A DNA stretch of 64,000 nucleotides, taken from NCBI GenBank assembly GCA_013152415.1, contig JAADGI010000015.1:214225-278224 (forward strand), given 5' to 3'. Origin of the DNA: Gammaproteobacteria bacterium (GTDB taxonomy: Bacteria > Pseudomonadota > Gammaproteobacteria > HyVt-429). The position numbers and the translations under genes are program-made. Shown in pieces: positions 8,370-16,643 of the stretch (position 1 is the first letter of the stretch; each line of letters opens with the position of its first letter). Below the pieces are notes generated by a model. It did no database searches. It was given only the letters and a program-made list of their open reading frames with translations, and had not been told where the DNA came from.

Positions 8370-8630
8370 GTGAAAACATTATTTTTAGCATTACTTCTGG
8401 CCTTTAGCTTTCCTGCCTTTGCTGGAGATGAAGTTTATTCTCAAGGCACAGGAAATTATCAAAAGGACAAGGACGGAAGCTCAAGAGAGATCGTTAGAGT
8501 TAAGGTTCGTATCGGTGGAGAAACTACAGATTTGGGAGGTGCTTTTAAAGGCGGCCCCCGTGAATCGGAACTTCACGAGGAAGGACAGAAAAAAATCGAC
8601 GATGCAAATAACACAAACGATGGCAAGTAA
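8370..8630 (+). CDS. Small exported hydrophilic protein, unknown
   Basis: 86 residues starting at GTG 8370 with a CGGAG site upstream. Signal peptide 1-18 (MKTLFLALLLAFSFPAFA). The mature ~68 residues are highly polar, with many Lys, Asp, Glu and Gly, and no cysteines. A TATAAT at 8311-8316 may be the -10 of its promoter, though no good -35 is seen. It sits just after the two-component operon and may belong to the same physiological group. No family recognised. Confidence 0.55.
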   Translation: MKTLFLALLLAFSFPAFAGDEVYSQGTGNYQKDKDGSSREIVRVKVRIGGETTDLGGAFKGGPRESELHEEGQKKIDDANNTNDGK

Positions 8631-8768
8631 GAACATCAATACAGGTTTTCTCACAGCAAAAGAGTCACTTACTTAATCTGATATGGTGCTTTCTGGTCCC
8701 TTCTACCCCAGGGAGAAGGTTAGGATGAGGGAAGTAGATACCTAGACCCCTTATCATCCTATCATCAA

Positions 8769-8921
8769 CGCCTACAAGAAAAATTGTCCGATGAGAACTT
8801 TGTCAGCCGTGCCCCGACCGAAGTAGCAGACAAAGAAAGACGGCGAGCAACGGATTTGGGAAACGACCTGGCGAATCTAATCGCACAAAGAGACAAAGTT
8901 TCCAAGCTACAAAATGAATAA
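8769..8921 (+). pseudogene. valS: Relic of the valS 3' end (valyl-tRNA synthetase C-terminus)
   Basis: An open stretch without a start encodes RLQEKLSDENFVSRAP, then EVADKERRRATDL and ends DKVSKLQNE-stop. This matches the C-terminal coiled-coil arm of ValS (RL.KL.NE.FV..AP.EVV.KER...). Upstream of 8769 the similarity ends and there is a GGGAGAAGGTTAGGATGAGGG repeat core. It is a detached gene tail, not a functional gene; the working valS must be elsewhere. Confidence 0.75.
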
Positions 8922-8988
8922 GGCACGATTGGTTTCGTTACGCTGGCCCCTGCTTCCGCAAAGGCAATTATAACGCGGTGATTTGATC

Positions 8989-9669
8989 CTACCTTCCCAA
9001 AAAACCTATGGATTCAATTAATTTATAGCTAATTCCAGCCTTGTGCAGTAAATCCGGTTTATTTGCTGCAGATAGCTTAGGGTTGATAGTGGCGAATGCC
9101 AGAATAGAATGTCTATCTTTAGGGTTCAAAATTACAACCAAGCGAACGTATAAGAGCCCGATAGTAGGGTCTTCAAACTGCCCGACCCCCACCACGCCAT
9201 CGGCACCGTTTATTTTTGTTTGTGCTATACCGAGTAATTTTGCATTGAGATAGCCTTTTGACGCATCGGCAAACGCTTGATTAGACAAGAGGTGTGCAGC
9301 CGTCTTTATGCGCAAAACGGGATCACCCATGCCTATCTGAACTGGAACCAGACGGATATTTTCTATTATCTGTTTTTCTTTTGTGACAAAACTAATCTTT
9401 AATAAAGTCGTATCACTCGGGCCACCTACTTTTGGGTCATAGTAATTGAGAAACTTTTTGCTCACTGGGACCTGAATTCTAAAAGGCGCTGCTACAGACT
9501 TTCTGTATTTCTTGGCGAAAGCCGAATCAATATTTATGGTTTTCGATACAGTTAATCCCTTAACAGAAAATGGGGTAAACGAGACGCTCCCAACGCCAGT
9601 CGCCGCACTGACCACCGTCCCAACCATCAATCCAACTAAAAGTAGAGAAAATCGAACAATATTTGGCAT
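8989..9669 (-). CDS. Exported protein, unknown function
   Basis: 226 residues from ATG 9669, preceded by GGAG at 6-7 bases; an in-frame ATG at 9696 is less well placed. Signal peptide ~1-23 (MPNIVRFSLLLVGLMVGTVVSAA). The mature part is beta-rich (FTPFSVKGLTVSKTINID, LRIKTAAHLLSNQ, IGLLYVRLVVILNP) and has no cysteines or catalytic motifs I recognise. A convergent valS relic lies on one side and a repeat/relBE relic on the other, so it is isolated from other genes. Could be a pilus-, adhesin- or chaperone-like beta protein, but this is speculative. Confidence 0.65.
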   Translation of the reverse strand: MPNIVRFSLLLVGLMVGTVVSAATGVGSVSFTPFSVKGLTVSKTINIDSAFAKKYRKSVAAPFRIQVPVSKKFLNYYDPKVGGPSDTTLLKISFVTKEKQIIENIRLVPVQIGMGDPVLRIKTAAHLLSNQAFADASKGYLNAKLLGIAQTKINGADGVVGVGQFEDPTIGLLYVRLVVILNPKDRHSILAFATINPKLSAANKPDLLHKAGISYKLIESIGFLGR

Positions 9670-9703
9670 TGCTATCTCCGTATCATTGATTGGCACAAAT
9701 CCA

Positions 9704-9740
9704 GGATACCCATCAGCCCACCCCGGTCAATAGCCTAAAC
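9704..9740. repeat. Dispersed 37-bp repeat, copy A
   Basis: Matches 33 of 37 bases of 35128-35164; the shared core CCCCGGTCAATAGC is identical. Both copies lie at the broken end of a gene fragment (relE here, an unknown AT-rich gene there), suggesting they are the end of a mobile or recombining element. Confidence 0.7.
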
Positions 9741-10041
9741 TGATCCCTTGATTTGTTTCCTGACACAGATACGTACGGATACGTGACGCATTTTTCGTGT
9801 CCCATTGCCTTTTTGCAGTCCTTTTGTCTGGCCCCATTTTTCTGTGCCAATTAATCGTAAATATCTTTTCGGTGCGCCACAATCCCGTGAGGTCGCGGGG
9901 CAATGATTTACCAAAACGGCGGGGATCTTCATCAGTGGCAATGCGCTTACGGAAATAACGTAATATTTCTTGCTGGGCCTGGCGGTCGAGCTTGCGAAGC
10001 TCCTTGGTAGCCGCATCGTCAAATTCAACGATCCAGATCAA
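9741..10041 (-). pseudogene. relE-type toxin, 3' end replaced (broken)
   Basis: Starts at TTG 10041 (overlapping the antitoxin relic by 17 bases). Residues 1-56 are a clear RelE/ParE-family N-terminus: WIVEFDDAATKELRKLD, RYFRKRIATDEDPRRFGKSL and DLTGLWR. After GLWR (about 9874) the expected YR.GDYRLI segment and catalytic C-terminal half are absent. They are replaced by unrelated sequence that runs into the 37-bp dispersed repeat. The toxin is therefore almost certainly inactive. Confidence 0.8.
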
Positions 10042-10213
10042 GGTCTTGTTCTAGTTCGTCCAGCGTCCAGCACCTACCGGGGTTCTCTAGGCGATTGATT
10101 GCCAGGTATTTGTCTTCCAGCTCACCCAAGTGCTCAAGAAAGGCTTCTTTGGCATACAAAGGTCTGGTGCGTCCGGTTCTGGCCGTCAGGCGGGCCTCAA
10201 TCCCTTCAGGTAG
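10025..10213 (-). pseudogene. relB-type antitoxin, 5' end damaged
   Basis: An open frame of about 62 codons encodes LPEGIEARLTARTGRTRP, YAKEAFLEHLGELEDKYLA and WTLDELEQDLDLD-stop, a ribbon-helix-helix RelB/CopG antitoxin. The frame has an in-frame TAG just before 10213 and no usable start, and the first beta-strand residues are missing. Order antitoxin-then-toxin with overlap is the normal relBE layout. Confidence 0.75.
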
Positions 10214-10270
10214 AGTCTAATAGCAAGCGCTCCAGCCTTCCTCAATATACGTGTATTAATAGCATAGCAG

Positions 10271-10380
10271 TATCACGCGCGCACAATGCGCGACACGGCC
10301 CGTGACCAGGGCTATGTGAAGACCGTATTCGGACGGCGGCTCTATGCCTCCGAAATCAAGTCCAGTAATCAGGCCCGCCC
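10271..10380 (+). pseudogene. polA: Relic of polA (DNA polymerase I, finger region)
   Basis: About 37 codons encode RTMRDTARDQGYVKTVFGRRLY followed by SEIKSSNQAR (given here in two parts). The block GYV.TVFGRRLY is a signature of the bacterial DNA polymerase I polymerase domain. An in-frame stop precedes it and the similarity stops near 10380, so only a fragment remains. It lies on the same strand and side of engB as polA does in Pseudomonas and E. coli, suggesting that polA once stood here or left a tail. Confidence 0.75.
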
Positions 10381-10528
10381 TAAAATTTACACAAAACTTG
10401 CGTTAATTTCAGGGTGATTGGTGCTTTTAACGAACAAAAGGATCGATTTTATCAAATCTTTCCCCTTTCACGGCACAATTACTGCTGTCGACCCGGAACT
10501 TAGGGGGCCAAATTGCGTCATACTGGGT

Positions 10529-10647
10529 AGACGGTATGGAATACCGTCTGAAGCCCGCTCCTCCTCCCTGAGCGGGTGGTGCCGGCAGGGCCGGTACCGA
10601 AGCACTTGCCCCGGATTTTTCCATCCCTCAATCCGGGGCATTTTTTT
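10529..10647 (+). ncRNA. Candidate structured small RNA between polA relic and engB
   Basis: Three successive hairpins: AGACGGTAT-GGA-ATACCGTCT (10529-10549, perfect), CCCGCTC/GAGCGGG (10554-10576) and GGTGCCGGC/GCCGGTACC (10578-10598, one mismatch), then a strong terminator (10608-10647). There is no coding frame with a plausible start across it. The 5' end is not defined. In E. coli Spot 42 (spf) and in Pseudomonas ErsA occupy exactly this position, between polA and convergent engB; homology is only positional here. Confidence 0.5.
10608..10647 (+). terminator. Rho-independent terminator
   Basis: GCCCCGGATT and AATCCGGGGC form a perfect 10-bp stem with a 12-base loop, followed by A and seven T. 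The T tract is only on the plus strand, so it ends plus-strand transcription and not engB. Confidence 0.85.
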
Positions 10648-10676
10648 GCCTGTTTATCCTGTGGAATCAGGCCTCA

Positions 10677-11285
10677 TCACCCTGTATCCCAAGCCAGCCA
10701 AGCCTCTAAGCGGTCGCTGACCTCCTCTACACCCTGACGCTTGGGGGCCGAAAATAGTTGGGCGCAGGCCCCAGGAAAATCCCTTTCCAGGGTCTTTTGC
10801 AGGCCCAGCAATGCCACCTGGGCCTGGGAACGACTGAGTTTATCGGCCTTGGTAAGCAATATGTGAACCGGCATCTGGACCTGACCACACCAGGCCAGCA
10901 TGCGCTGATCAAATTCCTTCAGAGGGTGGCGACTGTCCACGATCAGCACCAGACCCTGCAGACTCTGACGGGACTGGAGATAGCGCTCCAGGGTCTGGTC
11001 CCAATGCCGGCGCATGGCATGGGAGACCTTGGCGTAACCATAGCCTGGCAGATCCACCAAGCGTCGCTCACCCTCATCCAGAACAAAAAAATTGATCTGC
11101 TGGGTGCGCCCTGGGGTCTTGCTGATGCGGGCCAGGGAGCGGCGTCCGGTGATGGCATTGAGGGCGCTGGATTTACCCACATTGGAACGCCCGGCGAAGG
11201 CCACCTCCCAACCCTCATCCTCTGGACATTGGGTCAGCTTGTGGGCTCCCAGAATAAAACGCGGATTTGCAGTTAACAAAGACAT
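10677..11285 (-). CDS. engB: Ribosome biogenesis GTPase EngB (YsxC/YihA)
   Basis: 202 residues, the normal length. TRAFAC-class GTPase with G1 GRSNVGKS (32-39), G2 region around T58, G3 DLPGYGY (78-84) and G4 TKAD (145-148). EngB acts in assembly of the large ribosomal subunit and is usually essential. It is divergent from the cytochrome c4 gene, the arrangement known in Pseudomonas. The start at ATG 11285 gives the standard N-terminus with a short leader before the GTPase fold. Confidence 0.95.
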   Translation of the reverse strand: MSLLTANPRFILGAHKLTQCPEDEGWEVAFAGRSNVGKSSALNAITGRRSLARISKTPGRTQQINFFVLDEGERRLVDLPGYGYAKVSHAMRRHWDQTLERYLQSRQSLQGLVLIVDSRHPLKEFDQRMLAWCGQVQMPVHILLTKADKLSRSQAQVALLGLQKTLERDFPGACAQLFSAPKRQGVEEVSDRLEAWLAWDTG

Positions 11286-11489
11286 ACCGCTACACTGTGA
11301 CGGAATTACCCTCGCGGAACAAGGTGGCCCGTCATCGGGCTAAATTGACCTCCTAGAGGCAGATGTTATATAAGGTGTGCCCCGATCGATCCGCGATGAA
11401 TGGGTTATCCAGACCCTGTACCCCGGTTATTGAACACACCCTCAATTGGGCCCCAATGGCGCTTAGCGAATAGGGTTAGGAGATTGTTT

Positions 11490-12110
11490 ATGAAATGCTT
11501 AGTAAAATTGGCCCTGGCTGGACTTAGCCTGGGCATGAGTTTAACCGTAGCCCATGCCTACAATACGGGCGACATTGAAGCCGGGCGCGCCAGATCCGCC
11601 GCCTGTGCCGGTTGTCACGGCCCCGAGGGCAAAAGTATCAACCCCCAGTGGCCCAACCTCGCCGCCCAGGTCCCCGGCTATATCGCCAAGCAGCTTGCCG
11701 ATTTTAAATCGGGCGTCCGGCCCAACCCTATCATGGCAGGACAAGCTGCAACCTTGAGCGAACAAGATATGGCCAACCTGGACGCATTCTATTCCAGCCT
11801 GAAGCCCAGCATCGCCGCGACTACTGAGAAGAAGCTTACTAAACAGGGCGAGAAAATCTTTCGTGGTGGTAACAGCAAGACCGGCGTATCGGCCTGCATG
11901 AGTTGCCACGGTCCTTCCGGCAATGGCATCCCCCCCCGCTTCCCCCGGGTTGCTGGCCAGAACAGCGCCTATGCCCAGGCCCAACTCATGGCCTTCAAAT
12001 CCGCCAAGCGCAGTAAGAACGAGCAAGTCATGAGCCGCATTGCCTTTCGCATGTCAGAGCAAGAAATTGAGGCAGTCGCGCAATATATGCAGTACCTGGA
12101 CGTAAAGTAG
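11490..12110 (+). CDS. Cytochrome c4 (dihaem, periplasmic)
   Basis: 206 residues from ATG 11490, with AGGAG upstream; longer frames reach back to 11400 but lack a signal peptide. Signal peptide 1-23 (ends AHA). Two class I haem domains: C39-x2-C42-H43 and C136-x2-C139-H140. Methionine axial ligands are plausible at the PIMAGQ and EQVMSRIA segments. Cytochromes c4 carry electrons to terminal oxidases. The cytochrome c maturation genes resB and ccsA follow directly. Confidence 0.95.
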   Translation: MKCLVKLALAGLSLGMSLTVAHAYNTGDIEAGRARSAACAGCHGPEGKSINPQWPNLAAQVPGYIAKQLADFKSGVRPNPIMAGQAATLSEQDMANLDAFYSSLKPSIAATTEKKLTKQGEKIFRGGNSKTGVSACMSCHGPSGNGIPPRFPRVAGQNSAYAQAQLMAFKSAKRSKNEQVMSRIAFRMSEQEIEAVAQYMQYLDVK

Positions 12111-12139
12111 CCGGTTGTTTTAGCTCACATCAAAAATGA

Positions 12140-12169
12140 GGGGGTGGCGGCAGCGTCATCCCCTTTTTT
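12140..12169 (+). terminator. Rho-independent terminator after cytochrome c4
   Basis: GGGGGTG pairs with CATCCCC (one G-U) across a 10-base loop and is followed by six T. It lies 30 bases past the cytochrome c4 stop and separates it from resB. Confidence 0.75.
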
Positions 12170-12223
12170 GTCCGCCAGGATTTTATATTTCAGCTCAAAC
12201 ACGTATAACACTTTCTGTTCTCC

Positions 12224-14233
12224 ATGGTAGCCGCCAGCAAAACCAAGCGAAACCAACACAGCACCAGCAGACGGCTGCTGGAGTTCTTTGGCTCCATGAA
12301 CTTGGCTATCACCTTGCTGGTGGTCATTGCCATTGCCTCGGTCATCGGTACTGTCCTACAACAGAACCAACCCTATAACGATTACATTATCAAGTTCGGT
12401 CCGTTCTGGTTTGAGGTCTTCGACAAACTGCAGCTCTATGATGTCTACCATGCATTATGGTTCTTGGTTATTCTCGCCTTCCTGGTCATCTCTACCAGCA
12501 CCTGTATCTATCGCAATACCCCCACCATGTTGCGGGAGATGCGTCAGTGGCGTGAACACATTAGCCGCAAATCTCTGGCTGCCTTTCATCTGAAGGCCGA
12601 ATGGCAAATACCCAGCAACACCGTCGTACCTATAGAGGGTTTAGAGCAGGCGCTGACCAACCGGGGATATAAGGTCAAACGCCATGTTCAGGATACCACC
12701 ACCACTTTGGCGGCCAAACGGGGAGTCTATAATCGAATTGGCTACATCCTCACCCATGCGGCCATTGTCGTCATATGCATCGGTGGATTACTGGATGGCA
12801 ATATTCCCATCATGCTAAGCGAGCGCCTCGGAAATATCCAGGTCGAAACTCGGGATGTGTCCGTCTCCAAGATGGATAAAAAAAGTTTTCTCCCTGTGGA
12901 GAATCCTTCCTACCGGGGGAATATCACCATCCCGGAGAACCAGGCCGCCAGTTTTATATTTCTCAGTGTACGAGACGGTGTATTGGTACAACATCTACCC
13001 TTTACTGTAGAAGTAAAAGACTTTCGAATCACCCACTACGACAATGGCCAACCCAAATCGTATGAGAGTGACCTGGTCATCTATGACGACGACCTCGACC
13101 AACCCATAGAACAAACTATTTCCGTCAATCATCCGCTCATTCATAAGGGTATTACGATCTATCAAGCCAGCTTTGGTGATGGTGGTTCAAAACTCAAACT
13201 CCGTGCCTGGCCCCTGGGTGCATCCCAAAATAAGAGTTTCACGCTCCAGGGTACGGTTAAGCGCAACACAGATATCACCATTGGTGATGAAAAAATTGTG
13301 CTGGAGATTGGAGACTTCAGAAAATTCAATATCCACAACCTGGCCCAGGAAGCGGGCGCCAAAGATTTCAAAAATGTTGGCCCGAGTTTTCAGTTCAAGC
13401 TGCGCCGTAGCGATGGTGACGCCCTGGAATACAACAATTACATGTCCCCGATTAAGGTGGAAGGCCGTTTGTTTATGCTCAGTGGAGTGCGCAGTACTCC
13501 CGGGGAAGCATTCAACTATATCCACCTGCCGGTGGGACCGGATGGATCACTGAAACGCTTTCTGCGGTTTCTGGAGCTGGTGCACAGCGATGCTGCCATG
13601 CTGAAGGTTGCCAAAGGTATCGCCGATATTACCCTGTCTGTAGCCAGCAACAAGGACCCCAAGGTGCGTCAGCAGATTATTGACAGGACCGTCGAGTTAG
13701 GACGTCTATTTGCCCGTGGGGGTTTTGCCGCCATCGAAAAGGCTGTCGACCGAAGCTTTGCCAAGGAAAAACGGATGGAAGGGTTTCGCGCCTACATGAA
13801 TATCATTCGAGTGCAGCTGGCCGCCCTGTTTGAACGTACCTTGCGTGAGGCCGGTGAATACAAAAATGATCAACTGACTCCACGCCAGGAACAATTTTAC
13901 GAGGATGCGGTGACTGTACTGACCGCCCTGCCCCACTATGGATCCCCCATTTATTTACAACTCACGGACTTTGAGCATATCGAGGCCACAGGCCTGGAGA
14001 TCACCCGATCCCCAGGTAAGTATATCGTCTACCTGGGTTGCACACTGTTGTTGGTCGGTGTATTTATGCTGTTCTACATCCACCCACGCCGGGTCTGGGT
14101 AATGGTGACAAAGACCGGCCAAGGTGCGACAGTACTATGCGGTGGCAGCGATCACCGAAAGTCACCAGATTTTGAGCGGGAATTTGGGATCATCCGATTG
14201 GCCCTGAGCGCCCGATTAAAGCCGCTCGTATGA
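12224..14233 (+). CDS. resB: Cytochrome c biogenesis protein ResB (Ccs1, System II)
   Basis: 669 residues. Membrane segments at ~25-44, ~75-95, ~172-190 and ~600-622 bracket a large periplasmic domain, the ResB layout. Characteristic segments include SMNLAITLLVVIAIASVIGT near the start and the NHPL.H.GITIYQASF.D block (~300). With CcsA it exports and attaches haem to apocytochromes. It forms an operon with ccsA (31-base gap). System II rather than the Ccm system is a useful trait of this organism. Confidence 0.93.
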   Translation: MVAASKTKRNQHSTSRRLLEFFGSMNLAITLLVVIAIASVIGTVLQQNQPYNDYIIKFGPFWFEVFDKLQLYDVYHALWFLVILAFLVISTSTCIYRNTPTMLREMRQWREHISRKSLAAFHLKAEWQIPSNTVVPIEGLEQALTNRGYKVKRHVQDTTTTLAAKRGVYNRIGYILTHAAIVVICIGGLLDGNIPIMLSERLGNIQVETRDVSVSKMDKKSFLPVENPSYRGNITIPENQAASFIFLSVRDGVLVQHLPFTVEVKDFRITHYDNGQPKSYESDLVIYDDDLDQPIEQTISVNHPLIHKGITIYQASFGDGGSKLKLRAWPLGASQNKSFTLQGTVKRNTDITIGDEKIVLEIGDFRKFNIHNLAQEAGAKDFKNVGPSFQFKLRRSDGDALEYNNYMSPIKVEGRLFMLSGVRSTPGEAFNYIHLPVGPDGSLKRFLRFLELVHSDAAMLKVAKGIADITLSVASNKDPKVRQQIIDRTVELGRLFARGGFAAIEKAVDRSFAKEKRMEGFRAYMNIIRVQLAALFERTLREAGEYKNDQLTPRQEQFYEDAVTVLTALPHYGSPIYLQLTDFEHIEATGLEITRSPGKYIVYLGCTLLLVGVFMLFYIHPRRVWVMVTKTGQGATVLCGGSDHRKSPDFEREFGIIRLALSARLKPLV

Positions 14234-14264
14234 AGGCCATAGCCAACGATTGTGAGGTTTTAGC

Positions 14265-15437
14265 ATGAGTACCCCCCAAGAAGTTATGGACGATAGTGAA
14301 TTTGCAGTACTGCCGTTCTGGAAAAAACTTACCCTGACAGATGGCCTATGGGCAATAATCATGGCCCTGGGGACGGTACTTACCTACATCAATTATTCCG
14401 GTTACATGGATGCCTACGAGGTCATGATCCTGGTGGGCACCTTAATCTCCATAGTGTCGCTGGGCTGGCGCTGGCGCCCAACCCAGATCCTGGTCCTGGT
14501 CGTGAGCGCCCTGTCTCTGTTCGCAATGTGGCTCTACGCGGGCGACATTGCCAGGGGTGAACAAAGCTTTTTTCTAAAATTCTTGTTTTCCAGCCAGTCT
14601 GCAGTGATGTGGATGAGCGCCCTGTTTGTGATGGCTACCGTAGCCTACTTCTGGGGACTGACCACCCGCTCAGATTTCATCAACCGGGTCGCCAGCGGCA
14701 TGACTTGGTGCGCCGCAGCTATGGGTCTGGTGGGCCTCATGGTACGCTGGCTGGAGTCTTATCTGATCAACCCGGACTACGGCCACATCCCGGTAAGCAA
14801 CCTCTACGAAGTATTCATTCTGTTTTCGATCGTCACCGCCCTGCTCTACCTCTACTACGAACAACGCAGCGGGACCAAGACCCTGGGTGGGTTTGTGCTG
14901 CTCATTATCAGCGCCGCTGTGGGCTTTTTATTGTGGTACGCCTTCGGTAAGGAGGCCCATATCATCCAGCCCCTGGTACCTGCACTACAATCCTATTGGA
15001 TGAAAATCCATGTCCCCGCCAACTTTATCGGCTATGGCTGCTTTGCCATAGCCGCCATGCTGGGTGTTGCCCTGTTACTGATCGGGGACAGGAGCAAGCG
15101 GGGTTTCTTCGCCTCCCGACTACCCGATGTGGCTGTCATTGATGATCTCCAGTACAAGGCTATTGCCCTGGGCTTTGCCTTTTTCACCCTGGCCACCATC
15201 CTCGGTGCCCTGTGGGCGGCAGAGGCCTGGGGCAGTTACTGGTCCTGGGACCCCAAGGAGACCTGGGCCCTGATCGTATGGCTGAACTATGCGGCCTGGT
15301 TGCACATGCGTCTCACCAAGGGCTGGCGTGGGGCAACCATGGCCTGGTGGTCGGTGATCGGCCTGTTTGTGACCATCTTTGCCTTTTTAGGGGTCAACAT
15401 GTTTCTGTCTGGCCTACATTCCTACGGCGAACTGTAG
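14265..15437 (+). CDS. ccsA: Cytochrome c biogenesis protein CcsA (ResC, System II)
   Basis: 390 residues and about eight to nine membrane spans. It carries the haem-handling WWD signature WGSYWSWDPKETWAL (~residues 322-336), preceded by the conserved YKAIALGF region and followed by WLNYAAWLHMR. Conserved histidine candidates sit near the ends of spans. A GAGG ribosome site precedes ATG 14265. It is the haem channel partner of ResB. Confidence 0.95.
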   Translation: MSTPQEVMDDSEFAVLPFWKKLTLTDGLWAIIMALGTVLTYINYSGYMDAYEVMILVGTLISIVSLGWRWRPTQILVLVVSALSLFAMWLYAGDIARGEQSFFLKFLFSSQSAVMWMSALFVMATVAYFWGLTTRSDFINRVASGMTWCAAAMGLVGLMVRWLESYLINPDYGHIPVSNLYEVFILFSIVTALLYLYYEQRSGTKTLGGFVLLIISAAVGFLLWYAFGKEAHIIQPLVPALQSYWMKIHVPANFIGYGCFAIAAMLGVALLLIGDRSKRGFFASRLPDVAVIDDLQYKAIALGFAFFTLATILGALWAAEAWGSYWSWDPKETWALIVWLNYAAWLHMRLTKGWRGATMAWWSVIGLFVTIFAFLGVNMFLSGLHSYGEL

Positions 15438-15755
15438 CCAGAGCCCCACAGCACAAGCCCACAAATAACAAGAATTCATCAAAACCTTAGCCTTTTGAGA
15501 CGGTAACAACGAGGCTGTCTGCTTGAGGTTAAGGGACGACAGCTTTTCGTGCTTGGCTGGGTGACGACACAGATCACCTGGGCCTAACCCAGCCTTGCCC
15601 CGCAATTTTGAGCTCTAATGTCACACCCTGCGACCCTGACCTGGTCCACATCAATTTAACCAATCTACTGGAAAATCCACCAATAAACGCCTATTCTGTA
15701 TGGGAATTTTGTACCATTCCCGGTCTTTGTAGTATCTCAACTCAGCAATATCATT
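15438..15755. other. Intergenic region with a long-range inverted repeat
   Basis: No gene supported. GGCTGGGT (15555-15562) and ACCCAGCC (15587-15594) form a perfect 8-bp stem with a 24-base loop, not followed by a T tract. It precedes the PhnD-like signalling module and may be part of its leader. I could not match it to a known riboswitch. Confidence 0.5.
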
Positions 15756-16643
15756 ATGGTTTTCACTGGACGAGCGACCAAATTCCTACCCCTGGTCCTT
15801 GTGGGGTGTTTTCTTGTGTGGAGTCAGGGGATCGTTGCAGGGCCTAGAGCCCAGGAAGGGACCCAAGGAAAAACCAGCGACCCGGTATATCAATTTGGGA
15901 TGCTGCCCTATCTCAGCCCAGAGGCCCTGGCCAGGACCTGGGGACCCCTCGTCACCCACCTGGAGAAATCACTCAATGCCAAAATCATAATGCGGTCCGC
16001 GCCAGACTATAAAACCTATATACAACGGACCCAAAACCTGGAATACGATTTTCTCCTTACTGCACCCCACTTTGCGGTCCTGGCCAAAAAGGAATCGGGA
16101 TACCACATCATCGCAAGGTACTCGAAGGCACTGTCCGGTGATATCGTGGTAAGAAAGGATGCGCCCTACAAAGACATCACCAGCCTGAAAGGTGCCGTAT
16201 TTGCCACACCGGATCGCCTTGCCGTTATCACCCTGCTCGGAGAGTTGGCCCTCAAAGAACAAGGGCTGGTTGCAAGCAAAAATATAACGATAAAATATAC
16301 CCCGTCCCACAACAATGCGCTGATTTCCGTGGTTGAAGGCAAGGCCGATGCCGCCGTCGCCATCGGTGGACTGTATCTACGCATGTCGCCAAAAGTAAGA
16401 AATAGCCTAAGGTTGCTCGCCAGGACCCAACAAGTCCCTCATGCCATGTTAATCGCAAGCCCGAAGGTTTCCGACAAAACACTCAATGCACTGATTGAGG
16501 GTACACTTTCCCCGAAGCATCGATCTGGCCTTCTGGAATTCGAAGCCAAACTGAACTGGGGAAATTTACAGGCTGTGTCAAAAAATGACATCCAGCAGCT
16601 CACTCCCCTGCTTTCCCTATTAAAGTCTCGCCTGGCACAGTGA
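15756..16643 (+). CDS. PhnD-type periplasmic binding protein of a signalling module
   Basis: 295 residues with an N-terminal hydrophobic leader (~10-28, FLPLVLVGCFLVWSQGIVA). It has the fold signature of phosphate/phosphonate-type binding proteins (PF12974 type): FGMLPYLSPE, LA.TWGPL, YDFLLTAPHFAVLA, LKGAVFATPDRLAV and a second lobe VVEGKADAAVA. No ABC permease or ATPase follows. Instead the stop overlaps the start of a hybrid kinase (GTGA). It therefore likely senses a ligand for the kinase rather than feeding a transporter. Confidence 0.88.
   Translation: MVFTGRATKFLPLVLVGCFLVWSQGIVAGPRAQEGTQGKTSDPVYQFGMLPYLSPEALARTWGPLVTHLEKSLNAKIIMRSAPDYKTYIQRTQNLEYDFLLTAPHFAVLAKKESGYHIIARYSKALSGDIVVRKDAPYKDITSLKGAVFATPDRLAVITLLGELALKEQGLVASKNITIKYTPSHNNALISVVEGKADAAVAIGGLYLRMSPKVRNSLRLLARTQQVPHAMLIASPKVSDKTLNALIEGTLSPKHRSGLLEFEAKLNWGNLQAVSKNDIQQLTPLLSLLKSRLAQ

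Noticed and set aside
15438..15755. Riboswitch, for example c-di-GMP class, ahead of the PhnD/EAL module
   Set aside because: A stem GGCTGGGT/ACCCAGCC exists, but I could not find conserved core sequences of a known riboswitch.
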